Shown in pieces: positions 35,131-43,531 of a stretch of 64,000 nucleotides of DNA. The position numbers and the translations under genes were made by a program. Every line of letters starts with the position of its first letter. The stretch's first letter is position 1. Source of the DNA: Pseudoxanthomonas daejeonensis (GTDB lineage: Bacteria; Pseudomonadota; Gammaproteobacteria; Xanthomonadales; Xanthomonadaceae). The notes under the pieces are model-generated. The model was not told the origin of the DNA and ran no database searches. It saw only the letters and a program-made list of their open reading frames with translations. The stretch covers positions 62,001 through 126,000 of the forward strand of contig NZ_PDWN01000006.1 of NCBI RefSeq assembly GCF_010093205.1, given 5' to 3'.

Positions 35131-37890
35131 TCAGAAACTGAAGCGCAGGCCGACGCTGTAGTAGCGGCCGACCAGGTCGTACAGGACCCCGTTGATGCCG
35201 TTGTTGTTGTTGCCGATGCGCACCGGCGCCTTGTCCAGGACGTTGTCGACGTTGAAATAGGCCTCGAAGCGTTCGCCACCGAACGTATAGGCGCCGGACA
35301 GGCCCAGGTACCACGTGCTCGGCACGTGGTTGTCGTCGATGTCCACGCCTTCGACCCAGGTGTTGTCCAGCACGCCGGACCCGACGAAGCGCGCCGAGGC
35401 TCCTATGCGGGCCGGGCCACTGCGCAGGGTCGCGTTGGCCAGCGCGCGCCACTTGGGCGAGCTGCCGGTGTTCTCGCCGGCATAGTCGTAGCTGGCGAAC
35501 GGATTCTCGCTCGTGCTTTCCAGCAGGCGGGTGGCGATCAGGCGCATCTCCAGCGAGGTGTTGTCGCCCATGCCCTCCAGCGGCTGGCTGTAGATCAGGT
35601 CGGTGTCGATGCCGCGGATGACACGCTTGGCGACGTTGACCGGACTCATGGTCAATCCGGAAACCGCACCGGTGGCATCGCGCTGGACCAGGCGGCACAC
35701 CTCGGTGTCACCGTCGTAGCAGCGCTGGATCACCTGCTGGTTGCTCAACGAGGTGATCGCGTCCTTGATCTCGATCTGGTAGTAGTCGACCGCACCCTGG
35801 AAGTTGTCCCACGGCGAGAACACGATGCCCAGGCTGGTGGTGTCGGCCTCTTCCGGTTTCAGGTTGAGGTTTCCGGTCATCACCCGCTCGATGTTGCGCA
35901 GGGTGTTGTTGAACCACGGATCGGTCACGCTCTGGCGCTGGGTCACGCCGGCCTGGTACAGGTCGGCCAGGTTCGGCGCACGGATGTCGCGCGAGCGCGC
36001 GGCACGCACGGTCAACGCATCCAGCGGGCTCCAGGTCACGCCGAGCTTCCAGGTGAAGGCGGTGCCCGAGTAGTCGTAGTCGGCCACGCGCGCGGCGGCG
36101 TTGAGCGAAAGCTCGTCCGCCACCAGCGGGACCAGGGCCTCGACGAAGGCCTCCTTGACTTCATTCTCGCCATTGGTGGGCAGGAAGTTGCCGAACAGCC
36201 ACTCGCGGTTGAGTCCGGCCGGGTCGGCCCAACCCTCGACGCTTTCGCGACGCGCCTCGACGCCGAACGCGGTGATCAGCGGACCGGCCGGCAACTGCGC
36301 CGGCTCGCCGCGCAGGATGGCGGAGACCACCTCCTGCTTCATGGTCTGGCGCAGCTCCGGCGAGCCCAGCACGTAGGCCAGGGCCTGCTCGGACATGTTG
36401 GCGCCACCGAAGGTGTTCAGCGGAACGCAGCCGTTCCCCGGATTGGCCAGCGAGGAACGGCAGACGATGCGGCCGCTGGCCGGATCGACCACCGCGTCGA
36501 TCGCCAGCTTCAGTCGGGTGGTGTTGGAAGTGTTCTGCACCTGGGTGTGCAGCTTGCTGCGCCCGTACTGGTAATAGGCATCCAGCGTCCACGACTGGCC
36601 CAACTGGCCGGACAGACCGACCACGGCGCGGTCGGTAGTGGTCTCCACGCGCGGACTGGCGTCACCCAGCAGCAGGCCGTAGGCGGCACTCCTCACGCCG
36701 GCGTTGTCCATGGCCTGGGCCACGAGCGGGTGCAGATAGGCGTTGTCGCGGGAGATGGTCAGCGAGCCGCCGTAGTAGTTGTACGACGAGTTGGTGCGCA
36801 CCACCGAGTTGGCATGGCCGCCTTCGGCGAACACCTCGAAGTTGTCGTTGATCCAGAACGAGCCACGGGCGAACAGGTTCTGGCGCTCGCTGGCGCCCTT
36901 GAGCGAGACGCTGGCGAAGTGGCCATCGAGTTCACCGCCGGAGCTGCTGCTGCCGGTCAGATCGAGCATGCCGGGATCGAACGTGCGCGGGGTGCCGTCG
37001 GGCGAGAACGCCATCCATTTGAGCGGGCCCGACGTGATCAGGCCACCCACGGCTTCATTGGGACGGTTCAGGAAGGGGACGATGATCCGGTTCGGCTCGC
37101 CATTGGTGGCGGTCCACCCTGGATTGACCATCGTGCCCCAGCCACGGAACCACGGCCGGTCGCGGACCGCGCCGACGCCGTCGGAGGTCGCGTGCTCGGC
37201 ATTGATCAGGAAGTGGCCGCGATCATCGGCGAAGGCCTGGCCGAAGGTGATGCCCGCGCTGGCCTGATCGTCGTCGCCATGGCGCGAGCGTCCGGCCTGC
37301 ACGTAGCCCTTGGTGCCCGTGTAGTACTTGTCGAGCATGAAGTTGACCACGCCGGCGACCGCGTCCGATCCATAGACCGATGACGCACCGCCGGTGACGA
37401 TGTCCACGCCCTTGATCAGGCCGGTTGGCAGCGCGTTGGCATCGACGCTGCCCGTCAGCGTCGAGCCGACGTAACGGCGGCCATCAACCAGTACCAGGGT
37501 GCGCTCGGCGCCCAGGCCACGCAGGTCGAGCAGGCTCATGCCGGTGGCGCCGGAGCTGATCGCATTGTTGCCCTGTGTCGGCGAGCGCGTACCGGCCATG
37601 GCCGGCAGCGTGTTGATGTAGTCGACGATGCTGTTGGGTGCCTCGGCCTGGATCTGCTCCTGGGTGATCGAGGTGACCGGGGTCGGCGACTCGAAGCCGG
37701 CGCTCATCACCCGCGAGCCCGTGACGCTGACCGCGTCCAGGGTCGTCGGTGTTGCGGGTGTCGCGTCGCCAGTGGCTTCGGCGGGCGGGCTCTGACCGTT
37801 CTCGGCGGCGATGGCCGAGGCAGCGCATAGGGTGCCGGCGAGCAGTACGGTGCCGGAAATCAGGCTCAATGGTTTGCTGTGTACGCTCAT
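35131..37890 (-). CDS. TonB-dependent receptor
   Basis: A 919-residue outer-membrane receptor. From the ATG at 37890 there is a signal peptide (LISGTVLLAGTLCAASAIA), a linker, a TonB-box-like TLDAVSVTG, the plug domain (IVDYINTLPAM, SLLDLRGLGAERTLVLVDGRR, GGASSVYGSDAVAGVVNF) and a 22-strand barrel ending in VGLRFSF. It resembles the xanthomonad group with Ala/Pro-rich N-termini and short plug; no siderophore gene is near. Co-orientation with ggt, and divergence from a second ggt and a D-amino-acid dehydrogenase, suggest uptake of a gamma-glutamyl peptide or peptide-like substrate. Two candidate regulator sites lie in the upstream divergent region. Confidence 0.94.
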   Translation of the reverse strand: MSVHSKPLSLISGTVLLAGTLCAASAIAAENGQSPPAEATGDATPATPTTLDAVSVTGSRVMSAGFESPTPVTSITQEQIQAEAPNSIVDYINTLPAMAGTRSPTQGNNAISSGATGMSLLDLRGLGAERTLVLVDGRRYVGSTLTGSVDANALPTGLIKGVDIVTGGASSVYGSDAVAGVVNFMLDKYYTGTKGYVQAGRSRHGDDDQASAGITFGQAFADDRGHFLINAEHATSDGVGAVRDRPWFRGWGTMVNPGWTATNGEPNRIIVPFLNRPNEAVGGLITSGPLKWMAFSPDGTPRTFDPGMLDLTGSSSSGGELDGHFASVSLKGASERQNLFARGSFWINDNFEVFAEGGHANSVVRTNSSYNYYGGSLTISRDNAYLHPLVAQAMDNAGVRSAAYGLLLGDASPRVETTTDRAVVGLSGQLGQSWTLDAYYQYGRSKLHTQVQNTSNTTRLKLAIDAVVDPASGRIVCRSSLANPGNGCVPLNTFGGANMSEQALAYVLGSPELRQTMKQEVVSAILRGEPAQLPAGPLITAFGVEARRESVEGWADPAGLNREWLFGNFLPTNGENEVKEAFVEALVPLVADELSLNAAARVADYDYSGTAFTWKLGVTWSPLDALTVRAARSRDIRAPNLADLYQAGVTQRQSVTDPWFNNTLRNIERVMTGNLNLKPEEADTTSLGIVFSPWDNFQGAVDYYQIEIKDAITSLSNQQVIQRCYDGDTEVCRLVQRDATGAVSGLTMSPVNVAKRVIRGIDTDLIYSQPLEGMGDNTSLEMRLIATRLLESTSENPFASYDYAGENTGSSPKWRALANATLRSGPARIGASARFVGSGVLDNTWVEGVDIDDNHVPSTWYLGLSGAYTFGGERFEAYFNVDNVLDKAPVRIGNNNNGINGVLYDLVGRYYSVGLRFSF

Positions 37891-38000
37891 GATCGAGTGT
37901 CGTCCCCCAAGGTTCGCGATGGTCAGGCCGCCGCTGCGCCTGCGTTCCCCAGAGTGGCGGCACCGTCTCGGGCTTGTCCCGCATGTTTCGGGAGGACGGG

Positions 38001-38017
38001 TATAGCTGCGGGCTATG
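38001..38017. promoter_or_regulatory. Inverted repeat ATAGC-N5-GCTAT, candidate LysR-type site
   Basis: TATAGCTGCGGGCTATG lies between the TonB receptor gene and the divergent second ggt. The core ATAGC-TGCGG-GCTAT is a perfect dyad with the same 17-base architecture as the site at 30119. Confidence 0.55.
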
Positions 38018-38062
38018 GCAGGCCTCCGCCACGCACCATCCCGTCCCGGGCTCGAAGCGACC

Positions 38063-38079
38063 CATAGCTGCGAGTTATT
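38063..38079. promoter_or_regulatory. Imperfect inverted repeat CATAGC-N5-GTTATT, second candidate site
   Basis: CATAGCTGCGAGTTATT repeats the left half and spacer of the 38001 site almost exactly (CATAGCTGCGA against TATAGCTGCGG) with a degenerate right half. The start-to-start distance is 62 bases, about six helical turns. Paired strong and weak sites are typical of LysR-type recognition/activation sites. Confidence 0.45.
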
Positions 38080-38135
38080 GGCGACCCATGCAAAGTGACT
38101 CATGTGCACCGGAAGTGGCCGCTTAAGCTGGTCCC

Positions 38136-39911
38136 ATGCCGGTTGCCGCAGCCTCCCCTCCCCTCGCATCCGACCCTGGCCGCGCCGGCTCCTTGCGCGC
38201 GCCGCTGCGGCAGCTGGCGCTTCTGGCGCTTTGTCTTGGCATCGCCGCATGCCGGACGACGGCCGGCGTGGCGCCTCCGGCCGTTGCCGGTTCCGCTACG
38301 GGGCAGGCGATCGTGGTGGCCGCCCATCCGTTGGCGGTGGAAGCCGGGACCGAAGTCCTCGCGCGCGGCGGCAGCGCGATGGATGCGGCACTGGCGGTGC
38401 AGCTGATGCTGGGCCTGGTCGAGCCGCAGAGTTCTGGCCTGGGTGGCGGCGCGTTCATCACTGCCTACGATGCGCGCACCCGCCAGGTCACCACGTACCT
38501 GGGGCGGGAGCAGGCGCCGGCCTCGGCATCGACGGCGATGTTCGACGACGAGGATGGCCAGCCGCTGCCGCGCGACCAGGCCATGCTCAGCGGACGCGCC
38601 ACCGGGGTGCCCGGCACCGTGGCCGTGTTCGCGCTGGCGTTGCAGGATCATGGGCGACTGCCGTGGTTCGAGCTGTTCGGGCACACCGCGCGTACCGCCG
38701 AAGCCGGATTCACCATCAGTCCACGCATGGCGCGCCATATCCACGGCACGTTCCCGCAGGCCCGGACCAAGGATGTGCAGGCGTTCTTCCGCACGGCCGA
38801 CGGGCGCGTGCTGGACGCCGGCGACACGCTTCGGAATCCCGCCTACGCGGCGACGCTGCGGACGTTGGCGGAACGCGGTCCGCGTGCCTTCTACGAAGGC
38901 GAACTGGCCAGCCGGATCGTCGCGCGTACGCTCCAGGCGCCGCTGCCGGGGGGCATGACCACGGCAGACCTGGCCAGCTACGCCGCCGAGAAGGCGGAGC
39001 CGCTGTGCCGGCCGATCGGGGGCTACCGCCTGTGCACGCCACCGCCGCCGTCGAGCGGAGTCGGGCTGCTGCAGCTGATGGCCCTGCTGGAGCAGACCGA
39101 CATCGGTGCACGCGGGCCACAGGATCCACACGCGTGGTTCCTGTTCGCCGAAGCCAGCCGGATCATGTATGCCGACCGCGACCGCTACGTGGGCGATCCG
39201 CGCTTCAACCCGGTTCCAGTCGACGGATTGCTGGCGCCTGATTACGTGCGTGCGCGGATCGCGCTGATCGGCGCGCGCGCCGCGGCCGATGGTTACCCGG
39301 CCGGCACGCCCGCCGGCGCGCCACAAGCGGGCCGCGACGAGACCACGGAAGCGGCCGGCACGACCCATTTCGTCGTGGTCGACCGCGATGGCAACGCGGC
39401 GTCGGTGACCTCGACCGTCGAGTCGTACTTCGGTTCCGGGCGCATGGTCGACGGCTTCTTCCTCAACAACCAGCTCACCGATTTCGCCTGGGACCATGCG
39501 CAGGGCCGCCCGGGAATGGCCAACGCCATCGCCCCGGGCAAGCGCCCGCGCTCGTCGATGACGCCGGCGATCCTGCTCGACGCCGATGGCCGCCTGGCCG
39601 GCGCGATCGGATCGCCTGGCGGCTCCGCGATCCCCGCCTACATCGGCAAGGCGCTGGTCGGCGCGCTCTACTGGGACCTGGCCCTGGACGAAGCCATCGC
39701 GTTGCCCAACCTGGTCGCCCGCGGCCGGCGCTTCGATGGCGAGGCCGGTGGCTTTGCCCCGCACGTCCTCGACGGCCTGCATGCCCGCGGCGTGGACGTA
39801 CGTCCCGGCGCTGGCGAGGACTCCGGCCTGCACGGCATCCTGCTGCGTGACGGGCGCTGGCAATGGGGCGCCGATCCCCGTCGCGAAGGCACCGCAGCAC
39901 CCCTACCCTGA
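38136..39911 (+). CDS. Gamma-glutamyltransferase family lipoprotein
   Basis: A 591-residue gamma-glutamyltransferase homologue. After a 25-residue basic extension it has a hydrophobic stretch and lipobox G-I-A-A-C (C39), so it is predicted to be lipid-anchored in the periplasm, unlike the soluble paralogue at 33305. The nucleophile segment is EAAGTTHFVVVDRDGNAAS (T409). SYFGSGRMVDGFFLNNQ and GKRPRSSMTPAILLD match the family. It is 15 bases upstream of a dadA-like gene and divergent from the TonB receptor. The two paralogues may differ in substrate; sequence similarity between them is modest outside catalytic motifs. Confidence 0.93.
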   Translation: MPVAAASPPLASDPGRAGSLRAPLRQLALLALCLGIAACRTTAGVAPPAVAGSATGQAIVVAAHPLAVEAGTEVLARGGSAMDAALAVQLMLGLVEPQSSGLGGGAFITAYDARTRQVTTYLGREQAPASASTAMFDDEDGQPLPRDQAMLSGRATGVPGTVAVFALALQDHGRLPWFELFGHTARTAEAGFTISPRMARHIHGTFPQARTKDVQAFFRTADGRVLDAGDTLRNPAYAATLRTLAERGPRAFYEGELASRIVARTLQAPLPGGMTTADLASYAAEKAEPLCRPIGGYRLCTPPPPSSGVGLLQLMALLEQTDIGARGPQDPHAWFLFAEASRIMYADRDRYVGDPRFNPVPVDGLLAPDYVRARIALIGARAAADGYPAGTPAGAPQAGRDETTEAAGTTHFVVVDRDGNAASVTSTVESYFGSGRMVDGFFLNNQLTDFAWDHAQGRPGMANAIAPGKRPRSSMTPAILLDADGRLAGAIGSPGGSAIPAYIGKALVGALYWDLALDEAIALPNLVARGRRFDGEAGGFAPHVLDGLHARGVDVRPGAGEDSGLHGILLRDGRWQWGADPRREGTAAPLP

Positions 39912-39926
39912 GGAAGCGCCAGTCCC

Positions 39927-41162
39927 ATGTCCCCAGCTCCTGCTTCCGCCCGCGGACACGCCGATGTCGCCATCATCGGCGCCGGAGTCGTCGGCGTCGC
40001 CACGGCCTATGCACTGGCGCGACGCGGCTACCACGTCCATCTGCTCGACCGCGCCGCCGGTCCGGCCCTGGGCGCTTCGTTCGCCAATGGCGCGCAGCTC
40101 AGTTACGCCTATACCGATGCAATGGCCGGCCCTGCGTTGTGGAAACAGCTTCCTGGCCTGCTGACCGGGCGCGACCCGTCGTTCCGCGCACGCACTTCGC
40201 TCGATCCCGACTATCTCCGCTGGGGCCTGTCGTTCCTGCGTAATGCGACCACCGCGCGGCTGCATCGCAACACCCTGTCCACGCTCGAACTGGCACTGGA
40301 GTCGCGTGCGGCGATGGACGCCCTGCTGGACAGGCACCCGATCGCGTTCGGGCAGCGGACGGCCGGCAAGCTGCACGTCTACTACAGCGCCGACGCATTG
40401 CCCGCGGCACGGACGATGATCGCGCTCAAGCGCGAGCGGGGCATGCGCCAGCGCCTGGTCGACCCCGCCGAAGCGATCTCGATCGAGCCCGCGCTGGCGG
40501 GTGCGAGCGGCATGGCCGGCGTGGTGTATTCGCCTGACGAGGAAGTCGGTGATCCCTGGGCGTTCAGCAATGGCCTGCTCGAAGTTTCACGCAACCACCA
40601 TGGCGTCGATTGCTCTTTCGGGTTCGACCTGAAGCAACTTCGGCGCGATGGGACGTCCTGGCGGCTGGAAGATGCCGAAGGCCGCATCACCACCGCGCGC
40701 GATGTGATCGTGTGCGCGGGCATCGACAGCGGCCGGCTGCTTCGCCCACTGGGCATCCGGGTCCCGGTGATGGCGGTCAAGGGCTACTCCTTCACCGCGC
40801 CATGCGGCGCGGCCGCCCCATCGGCCAGCATCACCGACACGGCGCGCAAGCTGGTGTTCTGCAGGCTGGGCGACCGCATCCGCGTCGCCGGCCTGGCCGA
40901 GGTCAACGACTGGGATCCGTCGCCGGAACCGTCTCGCGTGCAGGATCTGGTGGCGCTTGCCCGGGCATCGCTGCCGGAAGCGGCCGACTATGAGCGCGTC
41001 ACGAGCCACTGGGCCGGCCTGCGCCCGGTCACGCCGTTTTCCACGCCGATCATCGGCCAGGTCGCACCCGGGCTGGTGCTCAACATCGGCCACGGCATGC
41101 TCGGCTGGACCTTGGCGATGGGCAGCGCCGAGCGCGTCGCCGCGCTGTTCCCGCCACGGTGA
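39927..41162 (+). CDS. D-amino-acid dehydrogenase (DadA-like)
   Basis: A 411-residue FAD oxidoreductase. The dinucleotide motif VAIIGAGVVGVATAYALA starts at residue 14, and the segment ASFANGAQLSYAYTDAMA followed by RTSLDPDYLRWGLSFLRN is characteristic of DadA, which oxidises D-amino acids to 2-oxo acids and passes electrons to the respiratory chain. The C-terminal FAD loop is LNIGHGMLGWTLAMGS. AGGAAG precedes the ATG. It follows the lipoprotein gamma-glutamyltransferase by 15 bases and precedes the LysR gene, so D-amino acids freed in the periplasm are the likely substrates. Confidence 0.92.
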   Translation: MSPAPASARGHADVAIIGAGVVGVATAYALARRGYHVHLLDRAAGPALGASFANGAQLSYAYTDAMAGPALWKQLPGLLTGRDPSFRARTSLDPDYLRWGLSFLRNATTARLHRNTLSTLELALESRAAMDALLDRHPIAFGQRTAGKLHVYYSADALPAARTMIALKRERGMRQRLVDPAEAISIEPALAGASGMAGVVYSPDEEVGDPWAFSNGLLEVSRNHHGVDCSFGFDLKQLRRDGTSWRLEDAEGRITTARDVIVCAGIDSGRLLRPLGIRVPVMAVKGYSFTAPCGAAAPSASITDTARKLVFCRLGDRIRVAGLAEVNDWDPSPEPSRVQDLVALARASLPEAADYERVTSHWAGLRPVTPFSTPIIGQVAPGLVLNIGHGMLGWTLAMGSAERVAALFPPR

Positions 41163-41201
41163 AGGGTGGCCGTCCGACTCCGGTCTGGCCTAAGATGACT
41201 C

Positions 41202-42116
41202 ATGCGGTTGCGCCAGATAGAAGTATTCCACGCGGTCTACACCACCGGCTCGATCAGTGCAGCGGCGCGCTCGCTCCACGTCTCGCAGCCCTCGGTCAGC
41301 AAGGTGCTCCACCACACCCAGTACCAGCTCGGCTTCGAGCTGTTCGCGCTGGTGCGTGGGCGGCTGGTGGCCACCGACGAGGCGCACGCGCTGTTCGTGG
41401 AGATCAAGGAGATCTTCGAACGCATCGGCTCCCTGCAGAAGACGGTGGCCAACCTGCGCAACAGCGGCGGCGGCCACGTTCGCCTGGCGGTGGTGCCTTC
41501 GCTCGGACTGCACGTGGCCCCGCGCGCGATCGCGCTGTTCCGCCGCGCCCATCCGCAGGTGACGTTCGAAGTGCAGACCCTGCACCACGACGACCTGTTC
41601 CAGGCGCTCTACGAACGCGAATGCGACATCGCGTTCGCCTACAACCCCCCGCACCATCCGCGCATGCAGCAACGCATCCTGGACGAGGGCTTGCTGATGC
41701 TGCTCTTCCAGAACGGCGACCTGCCAGCGCCGGGACCATCGGTGCCGATCGGCCAGCTCGACGGGCGGGACATGGTGGGCCTGGCCAGCAGCGGGCCGAT
41801 CGGCGACCTGTTGGCGGGCGAGCTCGAGCACCACGGGGTCAACATCCACGAGGTCGTCTCCAACCAGACCTATTACCTGGCAGCGGCCTTGACCCGATGC
41901 GGCGTGGGCATGACCGTGGTGGACGAATTCACCGCACGCGCCAGCGCGGACGAGCGGATGGGATTCCTGCCGCTCGAACCGCCGATCAGGTTCCGGATCG
42001 AGTGCGTGTACCTCGAAGACCGGCCGCCATCGCGGACCGCCGAGCGCTTCATCGAGATCTTCCAGGCCACCCTGGCCGAGGCCAAGGGCCAGTCCGTAGC
42101 GCGCCTCGAAAGCTGA
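41202..42116 (+). CDS. LysR-family transcriptional regulator
   Basis: A 304-residue LysR protein with the N-terminal helix-turn-helix MRLRQIEVFHAVYTTGSISAAARSLHVSQPSVSKVL followed by a two-lobed ligand domain (VVPSLGLHVAPRAIALFRR, LASSGPIGDLL). It ends the ggt-dadA transcription unit, 39 bases after the dadA-like stop. It is the obvious candidate to bind the ATAGC-N5-GCTAT sites at 30119, 38001 and 38063; LysR-type sites typically contain a T-N11-A dyad, and these have that form. Ligand unknown; D-amino acid or glutamate is a guess. No self-regulation site is seen immediately upstream. Confidence 0.92.
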   Translation: MRLRQIEVFHAVYTTGSISAAARSLHVSQPSVSKVLHHTQYQLGFELFALVRGRLVATDEAHALFVEIKEIFERIGSLQKTVANLRNSGGGHVRLAVVPSLGLHVAPRAIALFRRAHPQVTFEVQTLHHDDLFQALYERECDIAFAYNPPHHPRMQQRILDEGLLMLLFQNGDLPAPGPSVPIGQLDGRDMVGLASSGPIGDLLAGELEHHGVNIHEVVSNQTYYLAAALTRCGVGMTVVDEFTARASADERMGFLPLEPPIRFRIECVYLEDRPPSRTAERFIEIFQATLAEAKGQSVARLES

Positions 42117-42160
42117 CGGCCCGCGCGTGGTGGCGCAGGGGCGGAAGCGTGTCGGACGCC

Positions 42161-42177
42161 ATGAAATTAATTTTCAT
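42161..42177. promoter_or_regulatory. Palindrome ATGAAA-N5-TTTCAT, candidate RpiR operator
   Basis: ATGAAATTAATTTTCAT is a 6-5-6 inverted repeat in an otherwise GC-rich gap, 54 bases before the start of the D-amino-acid operon that encodes an RpiR regulator. AT-rich dyads with TGAAA/TTTCA-like arms are common RpiR-family operators. It probably overlaps or lies just downstream of the promoter. Confidence 0.6.
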
Positions 42178-42231
42178 GTATTGTCCGAAAATCGGAGTGA
42201 AGCACCCACTCATCAATCGGGGACGCAGCGA

Positions 42232-43500
42232 ATGACTGATAATTCCATTCACGCGATCGCGATGCCACTGCGTGGTAAGGGCCTTGGCCCGGCTCCGGAT
42301 CCGGCGGAGGACGAACACGTCGGCAGCTACGGCTGGTCGATTCTCGGCGGCGACATCAGCCTGCCGGCCGCGGTCCTGCGCGACTCGGCCCTGCGGCACA
42401 ACCTGGACTGGATGCGCGGGTTCATGGATGCCTACGGGGTCGAGCTGGCCCCGCACGGCAAGACCACGATGAGTCCGGAGCTGTTCGCGATGCAGCTGGA
42501 GGCCGGCGCCTGGGGCATCACCCTGGCGACCGCGCCACAGGTGCGCGATGCGTACCGGCACGGCGTGCGCCGGGTGCTGATGGCCAACCAGCTGGCCGAC
42601 CGGGCCAACATGGCCATTGTTTCCGGCCTGCTGGCCGACCCGGACTTCGAGTTCTGCTGCCTGGTCGATTCGGCCGCCAATGCGGAGGCGCTGGGCGCGT
42701 TCTTCGCCGGCAGCGGGCAACGCCTGCGGTTGCTGCTGGAAATCGGCGTGGCCGGTGGCCGCACCGGCGTGCGCGACGAGGCGCAGGTACGCGAGGTCGC
42801 CGCCGCCGTCGCCCGCTGGCCCCAGTCGCTGGCGCTGGTCGGGGTGGAGACCTACGAGGGCGTGCTCAAGGACGAAGCGGGCATCCGCGCGTTGCTGCGG
42901 CGCACGCTCGCCACGCTGAAGTCGCTGCGCGCCGGGGGCGCGTTCGCCGAAGACCGCGCGCTGCTGTCGGGCGCCGGCTCGGCCTGGTACGACGTGGTCG
43001 CGGAAGAATTCGCCGAAGTCGCCCGGGATGCGGGCGTGCGCGTGCTGCTGCGCCCGGGCTGCTACCTGACCCATGACGTGGGCGCCTACCGCGAGGCCGA
43101 CGCGCGCATCCACGCCTCCAATCCGGTCGCGCGGAAGATGGCCGAAGGCCTGCGCCCGGCGCTGCAGCTGTGGGCCTGCGTGCAGTCGCGGCCCGAGCCA
43201 GGCCGCGCCATCGTCGGCCTGGGCAAACGCGATGCGGCGTTCGATGCGGGATTGCCCGTGCCGGCGCTGCACTACCGCGCCGGCGACGACGCGCCGCGCG
43301 CCACGCCCGCCCACTGGCAGCTCGGCGCGATGATGGACCAGCACGCGTTCCTGCAGCTGCAGGCCGACGACGACCTGCAGGTCGGCGACCTGCTGTGCTT
43401 CGACATCTCCCATCCGTGCCTGACGTTCGACAAGTGGCGGCACCTGCTGCGCGTGGATGATGCGTGGCGCGTGACCGGCGTGGTGCGCACGTGCTTCTGA
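42232..43500 (+). CDS. D-serine deaminase-like / amino acid deaminase (PLP fold type III)
   Basis: A 422-residue enzyme with an alanine-racemase-type barrel followed by a D-serine-dehydratase-like C-terminal domain. The PLP lysine is in LAPHGKTTMSPELF. The C-terminal segment ISHPCLTFDKWR supplies the His-x-Cys zinc pair of eukaryotic-type (DSD1) D-serine ammonia-lyases. Low-specificity D-threonine aldolases share the fold, so the exact reaction is not certain, but the RidA gene downstream favours a deaminase that releases enamine/imine intermediates. The ATG at 42232 has GGGGAC upstream. It is first in a five-gene unit with GntP permease, RpiR, D-aminoacylase and RidA. Confidence 0.85.
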   Translation: MTDNSIHAIAMPLRGKGLGPAPDPAEDEHVGSYGWSILGGDISLPAAVLRDSALRHNLDWMRGFMDAYGVELAPHGKTTMSPELFAMQLEAGAWGITLATAPQVRDAYRHGVRRVLMANQLADRANMAIVSGLLADPDFEFCCLVDSAANAEALGAFFAGSGQRLRLLLEIGVAGGRTGVRDEAQVREVAAAVARWPQSLALVGVETYEGVLKDEAGIRALLRRTLATLKSLRAGGAFAEDRALLSGAGSAWYDVVAEEFAEVARDAGVRVLLRPGCYLTHDVGAYREADARIHASNPVARKMAEGLRPALQLWACVQSRPEPGRAIVGLGKRDAAFDAGLPVPALHYRAGDDAPRATPAHWQLGAMMDQHAFLQLQADDDLQVGDLLCFDISHPCLTFDKWRHLLRVDDAWRVTGVVRTCF

Positions 43501-43531
43501 TCGCGGTCCAGACACCCGCACGGAAGCGCGC

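Noticed and set aside
35131-38250. Longer 1039-residue start for the TonB receptor
   Set aside because: The added 120 residues precede a good signal peptide at 37890, and would cover both candidate regulator sites.
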